Position numbers and translations under genes: made by a program. Shown in pieces: positions 18,501-26,202 of a DNA stretch of 53,461 nucleotides. The DNA is from Neomegalonema sp. (GTDB lineage: Bacteria; Pseudomonadota; Alphaproteobacteria; Rhodobacterales; Rhodobacteraceae): positions 1 through 53,461 of the forward strand of contig JALEGB010000072.1 of the NCBI GenBank assembly GCA_022760355.1, in the 5' to 3' direction. The notes beneath the pieces are model-generated. The model was not told the DNA's origin and searched no databases. It was given only the letters and a program-made list of their open reading frames with translations. The stretch's first letter is position 1; the number at the start of each line of letters is the position of its first letter.

Positions 18501-21500
18501 GAGAATTGCGAGCTGACATAGATCTCCATCATCGGTTCGGTCAGGGGAACCGTGGCGGGCAAATCTGCGCCAGGCGCGTCGGACGGACTCGGGGTCCGGG
18601 GTTCGGCGGACGCGCTGACAGCGCGATTAGGCGACGGCGCGTCCGCTAACGCCTTTCCCGCGAGAATTTCGACCTCCTGTAGACGGTCGAGGGTCTCGCC
18701 GAAAGCGTTCACAACCTGATCATAGTCCTGATCCGAGTGCGCGGTGGTCAGGTAGCAGGGGAAACCCTCCTGCATATTGACGCCGAGCAGTCGCATCTGC
18801 GGGTAGAACAGGCTGGCCATCGGATCTTCCGAGGCCGGATAGAAGTAGAAGAAGCTGGAGAAGCTTTCGGCGCGGCTGGCGATGTCGCGCCGGGCCAGTT
18901 CGGTGTTCAGGCGCTTCACGAACGCGTCCGAGCGGGAGGACAGCGTATCGAGCAGGGCCTGGCCGTTGTCCTTCAGGTGAAGCAAGACGGCGCGCACGGC
19001 GGCGAGAACCAGCGGGTGGCGCACAAAGGTGCCGGCGAAGAAAGTCGGCGCGACTTCCGGAACGCTGTCATCGCCATAGGACCAGTGGCCGCCATCCAGG
19101 ACGTCCATCCATTCCTTTTTACCCGCAAGCACGCCGACCGGCATACCGCCGCCCAGCACCTTGCCATAGGTCGCCATATCGGCGCGGATGCCGAAATAGG
19201 CCTGCATGCCGCCGACATGAACGCGGAAGCCGGTGACGACCTCATCGAACACCAGCGCGGCGCCGGAGTGCTCGGTAGTCGCGCGCAGCTCTTGGACAAA
19301 CTCCTTCGGGCGCAGATCCGGATGGCGGCTCTGGACCGTCTCCACCACGACAGCGGCGAGTTCATCCTGGTGCTTGCGCACCCATTCGAGGCTTGCCGGA
19401 TCGCCATAGGGCAGAACGATCATGTTGGAGACCGAGGAGCCCGGAATGCCTGGCGCAATCGGCAGGGCTTTCTTTTTGCCCGGTTTGACAAGAACTTCAT
19501 CAAACTGGCCATGGTAGGCGCCGCCGAAGACAGCGATCTTTTCACGACCGGTTGCGGCGCGAGCGACGCGCATCGCGGCCATCACAGCCTCGGAGCCGGT
19601 GTTGCAGAAGGTGACCCGCTCATTGCCGGTCATTTCCGAAATCAGGTCCGCGGTTTCGCCGGCAAGCGGCGATTGCGGGCCGATCGGGAAGCCTTCCTGC
19701 AGCTGCTTCTGGATCGCGTCCACAACGAAGTCAGGCGAGTGGCCGAACGCCGTCTGCCCGTAGCCATTGACCAGATCGATATATTCGTTGCCGTCCGTAT
19801 CCCAGATCCGCGACCCTTTCGCGTTGTTTGAGACGATCGGATAGACGAGATCTTTCCAGTCCTGACGGAAGCCCGCCGCCGTTCGCGGGTCGGCCAGTTT
19901 CGCCCGGTGCTTCTGCACATAGGCCTTCGAGCTTGGCAATTTCGCGTTCAGCGCCGTGGTCAGCTGCGCGATATACGCCTTCTGCTTTTCCTGTACGCCC
20001 GCTGAGGCGGCGCCGCTTTTGTAGACGTTAAAGCGCGACGCGGACGCGCCGCCGCCGGATTGCGGAAGATCATCATAGCCTTCCGGCGCAGGCGCGGCGA
20101 CCGGCGCGGTCTGTGCGGACGCAGCGACGGCTTGGGTTGGCGCGGCTGCAGCGCCGCCATATGCGGCGAGCTGCTGGGCGATCACTTGTTGCACCATCGC
20201 GAGTTGATCGCGAATAAGCGCGTCAATGCCGCCGGGCTGGCCGGTCGCAGGCGCGCCCGCGATCGGCGCGATTGCGATTGGCGCAATCGGCGCTTGCGCA
20301 GCAGGCGCTTGGCCCGAAGGCGCTGCGACGGGCGCAGGGGCCGGCGCGGCGAATTTTTCCGCAGGCACGGTCGCGTCACAATGCGCGGCCAGCGCGTCGA
20401 TGGACGGGTAGTCCGACAGGATTTGCCGGAACGTCACATTGACGCCCATCGACCGTTTCAGTTTTTGCGCGACTTGGCCCAGCAGCAGGGAGTCGAATCC
20501 CAGCTCCAGGAAGCTCGCATCGGGCTCCACGCCCGCGAGATCGTCGCCCGAGAGATCCTCAAGCATTGAAACGATCTCTTTGATTAAGAGAGGTTTTCTA
20601 TCGCCCATTTCCATCACATCAGCGTCGGATTGGTTCTGTGAAGCTTCCGGAGCCGGCGCTGCCGCGGGAGCCGTTGGCGCGTGCGGCGCGCCAGCCGAGA
20701 GTTGCGCCGTCATCGCGGCGATCTGTTGCAGGGCTGCGGCCGGCGCGGCGGCGACAGCGGCGGAAGCGTCGGTTGACGCGGTTGATGCGGCGGGCGCTGT
20801 TTCAACCGCGCCCATCGGCGCGTTGCGGTCAAAAGCGGGCGCGTCAATCCAGCAGCGCTTGCGCTCAAATGGATAGGTCGGCAGTGAGACGGCCCGTCCT
20901 GCGCCGTCGTCAAACTGGCTCCAATCGATCTCATAGCCGGCGGCCCACAAGCCGCCCGCCGCCGTCGCGAGGATCGCCTCCGCCTGGTCCAGATGAGCGA
21001 AGTCCGGCAGCGTCTCGACCCGGCCGGCGATTGCGGCCTTCGCCGCTTCGTCTTTCGCCTGCAACTGGCCCGCAAATGTGCTGAGCGCACGGCCCGGCCC
21101 AACCTCGAGCAGGACGACGCCCCGTTTGGCGTCGCCGGCGCCGGCGAGCAGCGACTGCAGCCCGTCTGAGAACCGGACCGCCTCGCGCAGATGCCGGCCC
21201 CAATAGGCGGGGGAGGTCGCGTCGGCGTTGGTGATCCAGTCGCCGCTAACGCAGGAGATGAAGGGCTTGGTCGGCGCGCTCAGGGTGATTTTCGCCGCTT
21301 CGGCTTCCAACGCCTCGACAGCTTCCTGCATCATCGCGGTATGGAAGGCGTGGCTGGTGTGCAAACGGCGATGGGTGACGTCTTTTGCCGTCAGAGCGTC
21401 TTCCAACGCCTCGATCGCCTCGAACGGACCGGCGGCGACCACCAAAGACGGCGCGTTGATCGCGGCGATTTCAGCGCCTTCCGGCAGCAACGGGCGGAGT

Positions 21501-23560
21501 TCTTCTTCGGATAGGCGAACGCTCAACATCGCCCCGGGCGCGCACGCCTGCATCAGGCGGCCGCGCGCGGCGATCAGCTTCAGCCCGTCTTCGAAGGAGA
21601 AAACGCCAGCCAGAGTCGCGGCGACATATTCGCCGACGCTGTGGCCGATCATCAGGTCCGGCTCGACGCCGCGATGGATCCAGTACTGCGCCAAAGCATG
21701 CTCGATGACATAGAGCGCCGGTTGGGCCAGGCTGGTCGCGTTGAGCGGCTTGGGCGCGTCATCGTCAGCAGCCTCGTCGCCGAACAGAAGCTCGCCCAAA
21801 TCGACATCGACCAAAGGCGTCAGCGCCTCAAGTCCCATATCAACCCAGAATTTGAACACAGGGTCGCTGTGATAGAGCGCTTTGCCCATGCCGGCGTGCT
21901 GAGCGCCTTGGCCGGGGAACATAAAGGCGCATTTCGGCGCCGTGCGCGCCGTCGCGCCGGTGGGACGGAGGGCGCGCAGTTGTTTTGCCGCTTCCTCGGT
22001 CGTGGCTGCGGCGACAACCGCGCGATGCTCAAACGGTTTGCGGCCTTCCTGCAAGGTGAAGGCGACGTCAGCGAGCGCTGGGGCGTCCGGCGTCTCCAGC
22101 TTCGCCGCCAGCTGAGCCGCCGCCGCCGCAAGAGCATCCTTGCTGCGTGCTGAAATCACCAGCGTGCGCAGGCTCTCTGTTTGCTCGGTCGGGTCCTGCA
22201 CAGGCGGTTCTTCAATTGCGATATGCACGTTGGTGCCGCCCACGCCGAGGGAGTTAATGGCGGCGCGCCGCGGCGCTGGGCCTTTTTCCCACTTCTCCAG
22301 CTCTTTGTTGATCCGGAACGGGCTGTGGTCGAGGTCGATATTCGGGTTGGGCTTCTCAAAATGCGCCAGCGGCGGAATCTCGCCATGCTGTACGGCGAGC
22401 GCAGCTTTGATGAAACCGGCGACGCCGGCCGCAGCGTCGAGATGGCCGTAATTGGCTTTGCCGGAGCCGATCGTGCAGAAGCCGGTGGCGTCCGGGGCGT
22501 CGCTTTCGGCAAATGCTTGCTTAAGCGCTTCAAATTCAAGTGGATCGCCAAGCGGGGTCGCGGTGCCGTGGCCTTCGATATAGCCGATGGTGCGCGGATC
22601 GAAGCCCGCCATCGCATAGGCTTGCGCCATCGCGGAAACTTGGCCCGATACGCTCGGCGCGGCGAAGCCGACTTTGTCCTTGCCGTCATTGCTGACGCCA
22701 TAGCCGCCGATCACGGCATAGATGCGGTCGCCATCCGCGATCGCGTCGTCCAGCCGCTTCAGGGCGACAACGCCGCAGCCATGGCCGAAGACGGTGCCGA
22801 CGGCGCCGGCGTCATAGGGGCGGCAAACGCCGTCCTCAGAGGCGATGCCGCCTTCGGTGAATAGATAGCCGCGTTTCTGCGGGAAGGTTAGCGAGCAACC
22901 GCCGGCGAGCGCCATGTCGCACTGCAACAGCTGCAAGCTCTGGCACGCCTCCGCGATCGCCAGCAGCGAGGTCGAGCAGGCGCTGGCGACAGCGATCGCC
23001 GGCCCGGTCAAGCCGAGCTTGTAAGCGACGCGCGTCGCCGAGAAATCCGCCAGCGCGCCGAGCAGCTTGGTGTAATCGCCCACCTGGTGGTTCGACGTAT
23101 ACTCCTCAACCGCGCGCCGGTCGCTCAGCACGTGTTTCATAAAGTAGGTGTTGATCGATGTGCCGGAGAACATGCCGATCGGCGCCCCAAAACGATCGGG
23201 GTCGCATGCGGCGTCTTCCAGCGCCTGCCAGGCGGTTTCGAGCAGCAGACGCTGCTGCGGATCGGTTAGGGCGGCCTCCCGCGTCTGCATTCCGAAGAAT
23301 TGCGGGTCGAACAGCTCCACATTCTCGAGAATCGAGCGGGCGCGCACAAAATTCGGATCCCGCCGAACGGCATCGCTGAAGGCGTCTTCCAGCTCCTGCT
23401 CAGCGAAGCGTGAGACAGTGTCTCGTCCTGCTTTCAGGTTGTCCCAAAGCTGGGCGATATCGTCTGCGCCGGGAAAGCGCCCCGCCATGCCGACAACGGC
23501 GACGCCGTCTTCCAACGGATCCGCGGCCAACGCCGTCGTCGATTGATCGAGAACGCTCAT
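15581..23560 (-). CDS. Hybrid PKS-NRPS: KS - AT - ACP - aminotransferase - C - A
   Basis: 2659 residues. ATG 23560 is preferred (GGGAG 6 nt upstream); the adjacent ATG 23563 is too close. Order: KS (about 15-440; Cys in VASACSTSLLAI near 195; His in EGHGTATPLGDP and KANYGHLDAA); AT (about 530-830; GHSVGEYVAA near 640; HAFH, the malonyl-CoA pattern); ACP (about 985-1060; LGFDSLLLG near 1023); class III PLP aminotransferase (about 1240-1640; FDEVVTGFR; Lys in TYGKVLGGG near 1468); C domain with intact HHIILDGWS near 1803; A domain (about 2165-2620; IFTSGSTGAPKG near 2273; YRTKDIGRL; NGKLDRKG). There is no KR, DH or ER and no PCP after the A domain; the tail holds a (TA)n-type simple repeat and an Arg-rich end. 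An aminotransferase after KS-AT-ACP is known from mycosubtilin/iturin and microcystin synthetases, where it makes a beta-amino acyl unit. Confidence 0.93.
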   Translation of the reverse strand: MSVLDQSTTALAADPLEDGVAVVGMAGRFPGADDIAQLWDNLKAGRDTVSRFAEQELEDAFSDAVRRDPNFVRARSILENVELFDPQFFGMQTREAALTDPQQRLLLETAWQALEDAACDPDRFGAPIGMFSGTSINTYFMKHVLSDRRAVEEYTSNHQVGDYTKLLGALADFSATRVAYKLGLTGPAIAVASACSTSLLAIAEACQSLQLLQCDMALAGGCSLTFPQKRGYLFTEGGIASEDGVCRPYDAGAVGTVFGHGCGVVALKRLDDAIADGDRIYAVIGGYGVSNDGKDKVGFAAPSVSGQVSAMAQAYAMAGFDPRTIGYIEGHGTATPLGDPLEFEALKQAFAESDAPDATGFCTIGSGKANYGHLDAAAGVAGFIKAALAVQHGEIPPLAHFEKPNPNIDLDHSPFRINKELEKWEKGPAPRRAAINSLGVGGTNVHIAIEEPPVQDPTEQTESLRTLVISARSKDALAAAAAQLAAKLETPDAPALADVAFTLQEGRKPFEHRAVVAAATTEEAAKQLRALRPTGATARTAPKCAFMFPGQGAQHAGMGKALYHSDPVFKFWVDMGLEALTPLVDVDLGELLFGDEAADDDAPKPLNATSLAQPALYVIEHALAQYWIHRGVEPDLMIGHSVGEYVAATLAGVFSFEDGLKLIAARGRLMQACAPGAMLSVRLSEEELRPLLPEGAEIAAINAPSLVVAAGPFEAIEALEDALTAKDVTHRRLHTSHAFHTAMMQEAVEALEAEAAKITLSAPTKPFISCVSGDWITNADATSPAYWGRHLREAVRFSDGLQSLLAGAGDAKRGVVLLEVGPGRALSTFAGQLQAKDEAAKAAIAGRVETLPDFAHLDQAEAILATAAGGLWAAGYEIDWSQFDDGAGRAVSLPTYPFERKRCWIDAPAFDRNAPMGAVETAPAASTASTDASAAVAAAPAAALQQIAAMTAQLSAGAPHAPTAPAAAPAPEASQNQSDADVMEMGDRKPLLIKEIVSMLEDLSGDDLAGVEPDASFLELGFDSLLLGQVAQKLKRSMGVNVTFRQILSDYPSIDALAAHCDATVPAEKFAAPAPAPVAAPSGQAPAAQAPIAPIAIAPIAGAPATGQPGGIDALIRDQLAMVQQVIAQQLAAYGGAAAAPTQAVAASAQTAPVAAPAPEGYDDLPQSGGGASASRFNVYKSGAASAGVQEKQKAYIAQLTTALNAKLPSSKAYVQKHRAKLADPRTAAGFRQDWKDLVYPIVSNNAKGSRIWDTDGNEYIDLVNGYGQTAFGHSPDFVVDAIQKQLQEGFPIGPQSPLAGETADLISEMTGNERVTFCNTGSEAVMAAMRVARAATGREKIAVFGGAYHGQFDEVLVKPGKKKALPIAPGIPGSSVSNMIVLPYGDPASLEWVRKHQDELAAVVVETVQSRHPDLRPKEFVQELRATTEHSGAALVFDEVVTGFRVHVGGMQAYFGIRADMATYGKVLGGGMPVGVLAGKKEWMDVLDGGHWSYGDDSVPEVAPTFFAGTFVRHPLVLAAVRAVLLHLKDNGQALLDTLSSRSDAFVKRLNTELARRDIASRAESFSSFFYFYPASEDPMASLFYPQMRLLGVNMQEGFPCYLTTAHSDQDYDQVVNAFGETLDRLQEVEILAGKALADAPSPNRAVSASAEPRTPSPSDAPGADLPATVPLTEPMMEIYVSSQFSDEANCAFNEGLTIALEGAIDLAALRTALNKVVARHEGLRASFNIDDETMRVAPELKLALPLLDLSGKPDPQAAFDALIKQEAETPFDLDDGPLFRAQLLKLSASKHALVLFGHHIILDGWSAGVCVYELAEFYREATLGQTPELDPVYPLREYCLAAHKVDEEAEKFWREMYSDLPETPKLPTDRPRPAHRDYAGATYSDFIDADSYKAAKKAGAKLGATPYVFYFAATQVMTARLCDTPDTPVYLAMAGQTLCPDRALVGHAVAALPLRTPFEWTEKFSDHVSKVRTAFFEANDNQNYTLGTLVRRLNPPRDPSRAPISDICFNLERVGGALDFGGPTADLIPAPRSYVHFDWSINLMEDKGGLRIDIDYNTALFDEATIKRWVSHLRAVVAGAVAQPETEIGKLPMHDDGLLNDLLALGDGEKMAVDTSQGLHQMIAARAAETPDREAVRCGDESLTYGALDQAANRLARHMLSALPDEGGLIGVCLPRSAEFIVAILAALKAGCAYAPMDPEHPRARRATALQVASAAALICADDESAASAEKGERVFRLDREKEFIDRMDPTAPQSASAPVGDRPAYVIFTSGSTGAPKGVSVPHHAVVNLLAEAEHYPGLRPGGTVISISSFIFDTSITDIYLPLTRGCRIVMADKDTARDGFSLAELLEEIEPDYMDCPPSIWRLLKEAGWTPNKNLHAGCGGEPLSRSLADWILASGCRLWNLYGPTEATGWCTRAEITRASGDITIGSPVLNTRVRLVDERGELAPIGVPGELLVAGDCLAHGYVGRQDLTDAAFVELSLGGRPPERWYRTKDIGRLNANGDITLAGRRDHQIKLRGYRIELEEIEKVIEGAPGVKAVATALEGDTPETQQIVAYYVLEPGASATPKSLATSAGARLPSYMTPTEWIELQALPLLSNGKLDRKGLAAAPRANTATATATATIKTAARETAETKHDGPMPQLSDFLGGARRRATR
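15683..15706. repeat. Hexanucleotide microsatellite (CGTCGC)x4 in the megasynthase tail
   Basis: Four perfect copies of CGTCGC on the plus strand encode the alternating Thr-Ala run in the C-terminal tail of the KS-AT-ACP-AMT-C-A protein, just after its A domain. Slippage by one unit would add or remove two residues without a frameshift, changing the length of the linker before the next protein. Confidence 0.7.
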
Positions 23561-23648
23561 CATATACTCCCGGCGCAATTCTACGCCTCGTTGTACCGCG
23601 GACGGATTAAAAAAGGCCCGCCGAATAAGGATACTGGCCCGACAATGG

Positions 23649-25547
23649 TTAGCTGCGCATCTTGCGCAGCAGGTCTTTCTGCCGGGCGCCGCGATCTCGC
23701 GCGGCGCGCCGTTTTGCCGTTGCAGCATTCGCGCCAGACAGCGCGCTCGCGAGTTCGGAAATGCGCGGATGCTCAAACAGCGCTGTAATCGGGACGGTTT
23801 TGCCGATCTTGCGCTGCAAGGCGGCATGGGCGCGGACCATCATGAGAGAGGTGCCGCCGATATCGAAGAAATTGTCGTCCCGTCCGAAATTCGGATGGCC
23901 GAGCACCTCGCTCCAAACATCCGCAATGGCGCGCTCCTCGTCGCCCTCAAGCGCGCGCGGCGCCGCGCTGGCCGTTTCCGCGTCGGCTTCCGCCATCGCC
24001 AGCAACTTCTTGCGGTCGATTTTGCCGTTTGGCGTCAGCGGCATCTGGCTGGTTAGGATTGTACGGTGCGGGGCCATATGAGCCGGCATTCGGCCGCGGT
24101 AATCGTCCAGCACCGCTTGCAACAGGGCTTCGTCGGTCGAGCCTTCCTGCAGCTTGATAAAGGCGACAATGCTTTTGTTCGCATTCTTTTGGCGCAGCGT
24201 CGCGACCACATCATCGACGCGTTCGTCAGCGCGCAGATTATGTTCGATTTCGTCAAGCTCGATCCGTTTGCCGTCAATCTTCAGCTGACGGTCCTTGCGG
24301 CCGAGGAACTCAAAGGCGCCTTCTGGGGTCAGGCGCGCCAGATCGCCGGTATTGTACATCAGCCCTTCATGTTCAGCGAACGGGTCGGGGCGGAAGCGAT
24401 CGGCGGTCAGCTCTTCGCGGTTCAGATAGCCGAGCGCGACGCCGTCGCCGCCGGTCCACAGGAAGCCAATCTCGCCATCCGGAACTGGTTTCAGATTCTC
24501 GTCGAGAATCATGGTGGTCGAATGGGACAAGCTGTCGCCGATCGGCACAGCGCCCTCGATCCGCTTCCCTTTCGGCGCGCACCAGCAAGTGGTGAAGGTG
24601 GTCGCTTCGGTCGGGCCGTAGCCGTTGATCAGCTGAACATGCGGCAGCGTTGCGACCAACTTGTTGGCGTGTTCCGGCGACACCACGTCGCCGCCGACCA
24701 GCAGCGTCTCCAGGCTGCGCAGCGCTTCGATATTCTCGTCAATCACCGCGTTGAACAGACCCGTGGTCAGATACATCGACGTGACGCCGTATTTGGTAAT
24801 GACGTCGCCAAGGGTGGCGATATCAATGCGGGATCCTTCGTAGATCGCGCAGGTCGCGCCGTTCAGCAGCGCCCCCCAAACCTCGAGCGTGCTGACGTCG
24901 AAGGCGAGAGCGGCGATTTGCAGCCAGATCTCGTCTGGCCCGAACTCCATGTAATTCTGTTCACGTACGAGACGAACAACGCCCCGATGTGGGACGACCA
25001 CGCCTTTCGGCTTTCCGGTCGAGCCCGAGGTGTACATGATATAAGCGGCGGAGCCCGCATCGACCGTGACGGAGAAGGGCGCAGCGCTTTCATTCGCGGC
25101 GGCGGCGATTTCGTCTTCGACCGAATAGAGCGGCGCGCCGATATCGCCGGCGGCGTCGCGGTCGAACGCCTTATCGGCAATTGCGATGACCGGCTGCGCA
25201 TCGCTGATCATAAAACGCAGCGTATCCAGCGGATAAGCCGGGTCATAGGGCAGGTACACGCCGCCGCATTTGATGATTGCCAGCCATAGGATGACGGTTT
25301 CGGCGGATCGTTCGGTCAGCGTGGCGACGACGGAGCCGGCGGCGACGCCCGCTGCGGCGAGCCTGCGGGCGAGCTGGTTCGTCAGCGCGTCCAGCTCATC
25401 ATATCGATACGAAGTTGCGCCCGCGACCAGCGCGACGCGATCAGGGTAGGCCGCCACAGCCTCCGCAAAGCCGGCCGCGAGCGCCATGTCGCGATCATAT
25501 TTGAACATCTGCTGCTCAGCTGGATATTTCTGGTTCACGCTCACCAT
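23649..25547 (-). CDS. NRPS initiation module: adenylation - PCP
   Basis: 632 residues from ATG 25547, which has GAGGAGA 7 nt upstream. The A domain spans about residues 20-520 with YIMYTSGSTGKPKGVVVPH near 172, INGYGPTEATTF, YNTGDLARL and NGKIDRKKLL. The PCP (about 530-610) has FFDIGGTSLMMVRAH, Ser near 564. No C domain precedes it, so it is the loading module and first gene of the operon. Residues lining the amino-acid pocket, aligned by eye to the GrsA code positions, read D-V-L-Y-L-V-G-T-F; the Asp fits an alpha-amino acid, and I do not recognise the substrate. A basic tail (KRRAARDRGARQKDLLRKM) may dock to the next protein. The gap to that gene is 88 nt. Confidence 0.92.
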   Translation of the reverse strand: MVSVNQKYPAEQQMFKYDRDMALAAGFAEAVAAYPDRVALVAGATSYRYDELDALTNQLARRLAAAGVAAGSVVATLTERSAETVILWLAIIKCGGVYLPYDPAYPLDTLRFMISDAQPVIAIADKAFDRDAAGDIGAPLYSVEDEIAAAANESAAPFSVTVDAGSAAYIMYTSGSTGKPKGVVVPHRGVVRLVREQNYMEFGPDEIWLQIAALAFDVSTLEVWGALLNGATCAIYEGSRIDIATLGDVITKYGVTSMYLTTGLFNAVIDENIEALRSLETLLVGGDVVSPEHANKLVATLPHVQLINGYGPTEATTFTTCWCAPKGKRIEGAVPIGDSLSHSTTMILDENLKPVPDGEIGFLWTGGDGVALGYLNREELTADRFRPDPFAEHEGLMYNTGDLARLTPEGAFEFLGRKDRQLKIDGKRIELDEIEHNLRADERVDDVVATLRQKNANKSIVAFIKLQEGSTDEALLQAVLDDYRGRMPAHMAPHRTILTSQMPLTPNGKIDRKKLLAMAEADAETASAAPRALEGDEERAIADVWSEVLGHPNFGRDDNFFDIGGTSLMMVRAHAALQRKIGKTVPITALFEHPRISELASALSGANAATAKRRAARDRGARQKDLLRKMRS

Positions 25548-26202
25548 TAAACGTCTCCTCGCGAGTGCTTGGGCGGCGTCCACAATGCGGGCGCGCGTCA
25601 TGGCTGTGACGACTTGGGCCGATCTAGCGCCGGCGGCGTCGGATTATGTTGCAGTGCGTTATCTACGCAGTCACATTGAACGCACTGACGTCGAAGGCGC
25701 ACACAGCAATCAGCGTGCCACAGTTTCATTACGCCAAGGTCAAGTTCGCGCCGCGCTTAGGGCTCGTTTGAAAAACGAACATCAGCGGGTTTGTTTGTGG
25801 CGATCATGCGGCTCACCCCTGGATGTCGACATCGCGCTCATATGCCTTGCGCGCGACTGCAGTAGAGAAAAAATCGCGCAAAAAGATCATGACGAAACAG
25901 CGACAGGTTCGGAGTGTGTTTATTTGGCACTCGCGAAGGACTTCTTCCGCCATGGTTATGCTTGCATTATGGACAATAAACGGTTTGCATACGCATTTCT
26001 GCCGTCAGACACGGGGCGGTTGAGGCGAACGGGCCTGGGAAGCCTGTTTTCATCCGCCAGGGGAGTGGGGCGGTCTCGTGTTGGCTCGGAGATTGCAATG
26101 CGTTCGGATCAAGACGACGCGATGGCGATCTCGCCGAATCGCGCACTAATCCGGCGCCGCGAGATCGCGATTTGGGAGTGCGCCGCACTCAAGGGGAAGG
26201 TC
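25548..26202. promoter_or_regulatory. 655-nt divergent intergenic region between the NRPS operon and the exporter gene
   Basis: No gene with a ribosome binding site or recognisable product is seen here. It must hold the promoters of the NRPS operon (leftward) and of the ExoF-like exporter gene (rightward). It contains a perfect 9-bp inverted repeat, CAGTGCGTT (25652-25660) and AACGCACTG (25679-25687), separated by 18 nt. That layout fits a dimeric regulator site about 105 nt upstream of the NRPS start codon. A long open frame running through the region into the exporter gene is judged non-coding because the strong AAGGGGAAGG site lies at its downstream end. Confidence 0.6.

Noticed and set aside
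23561-23827. Upward extension of the PKS-NRPS gene into the A-PCP gene
   Set aside because: The added residues are Arg/Cys-rich and unconserved, and ATG 23560 has a ribosome binding site and the normal lead-in to the KS domain.
25486-26202. In-frame upward extension of the exporter gene by 239 codons
   Set aside because: The extension crosses the start of the divergent NRPS gene, looks non-coding, and a strong ribosome binding site with a proper membrane segment follows at 26203.
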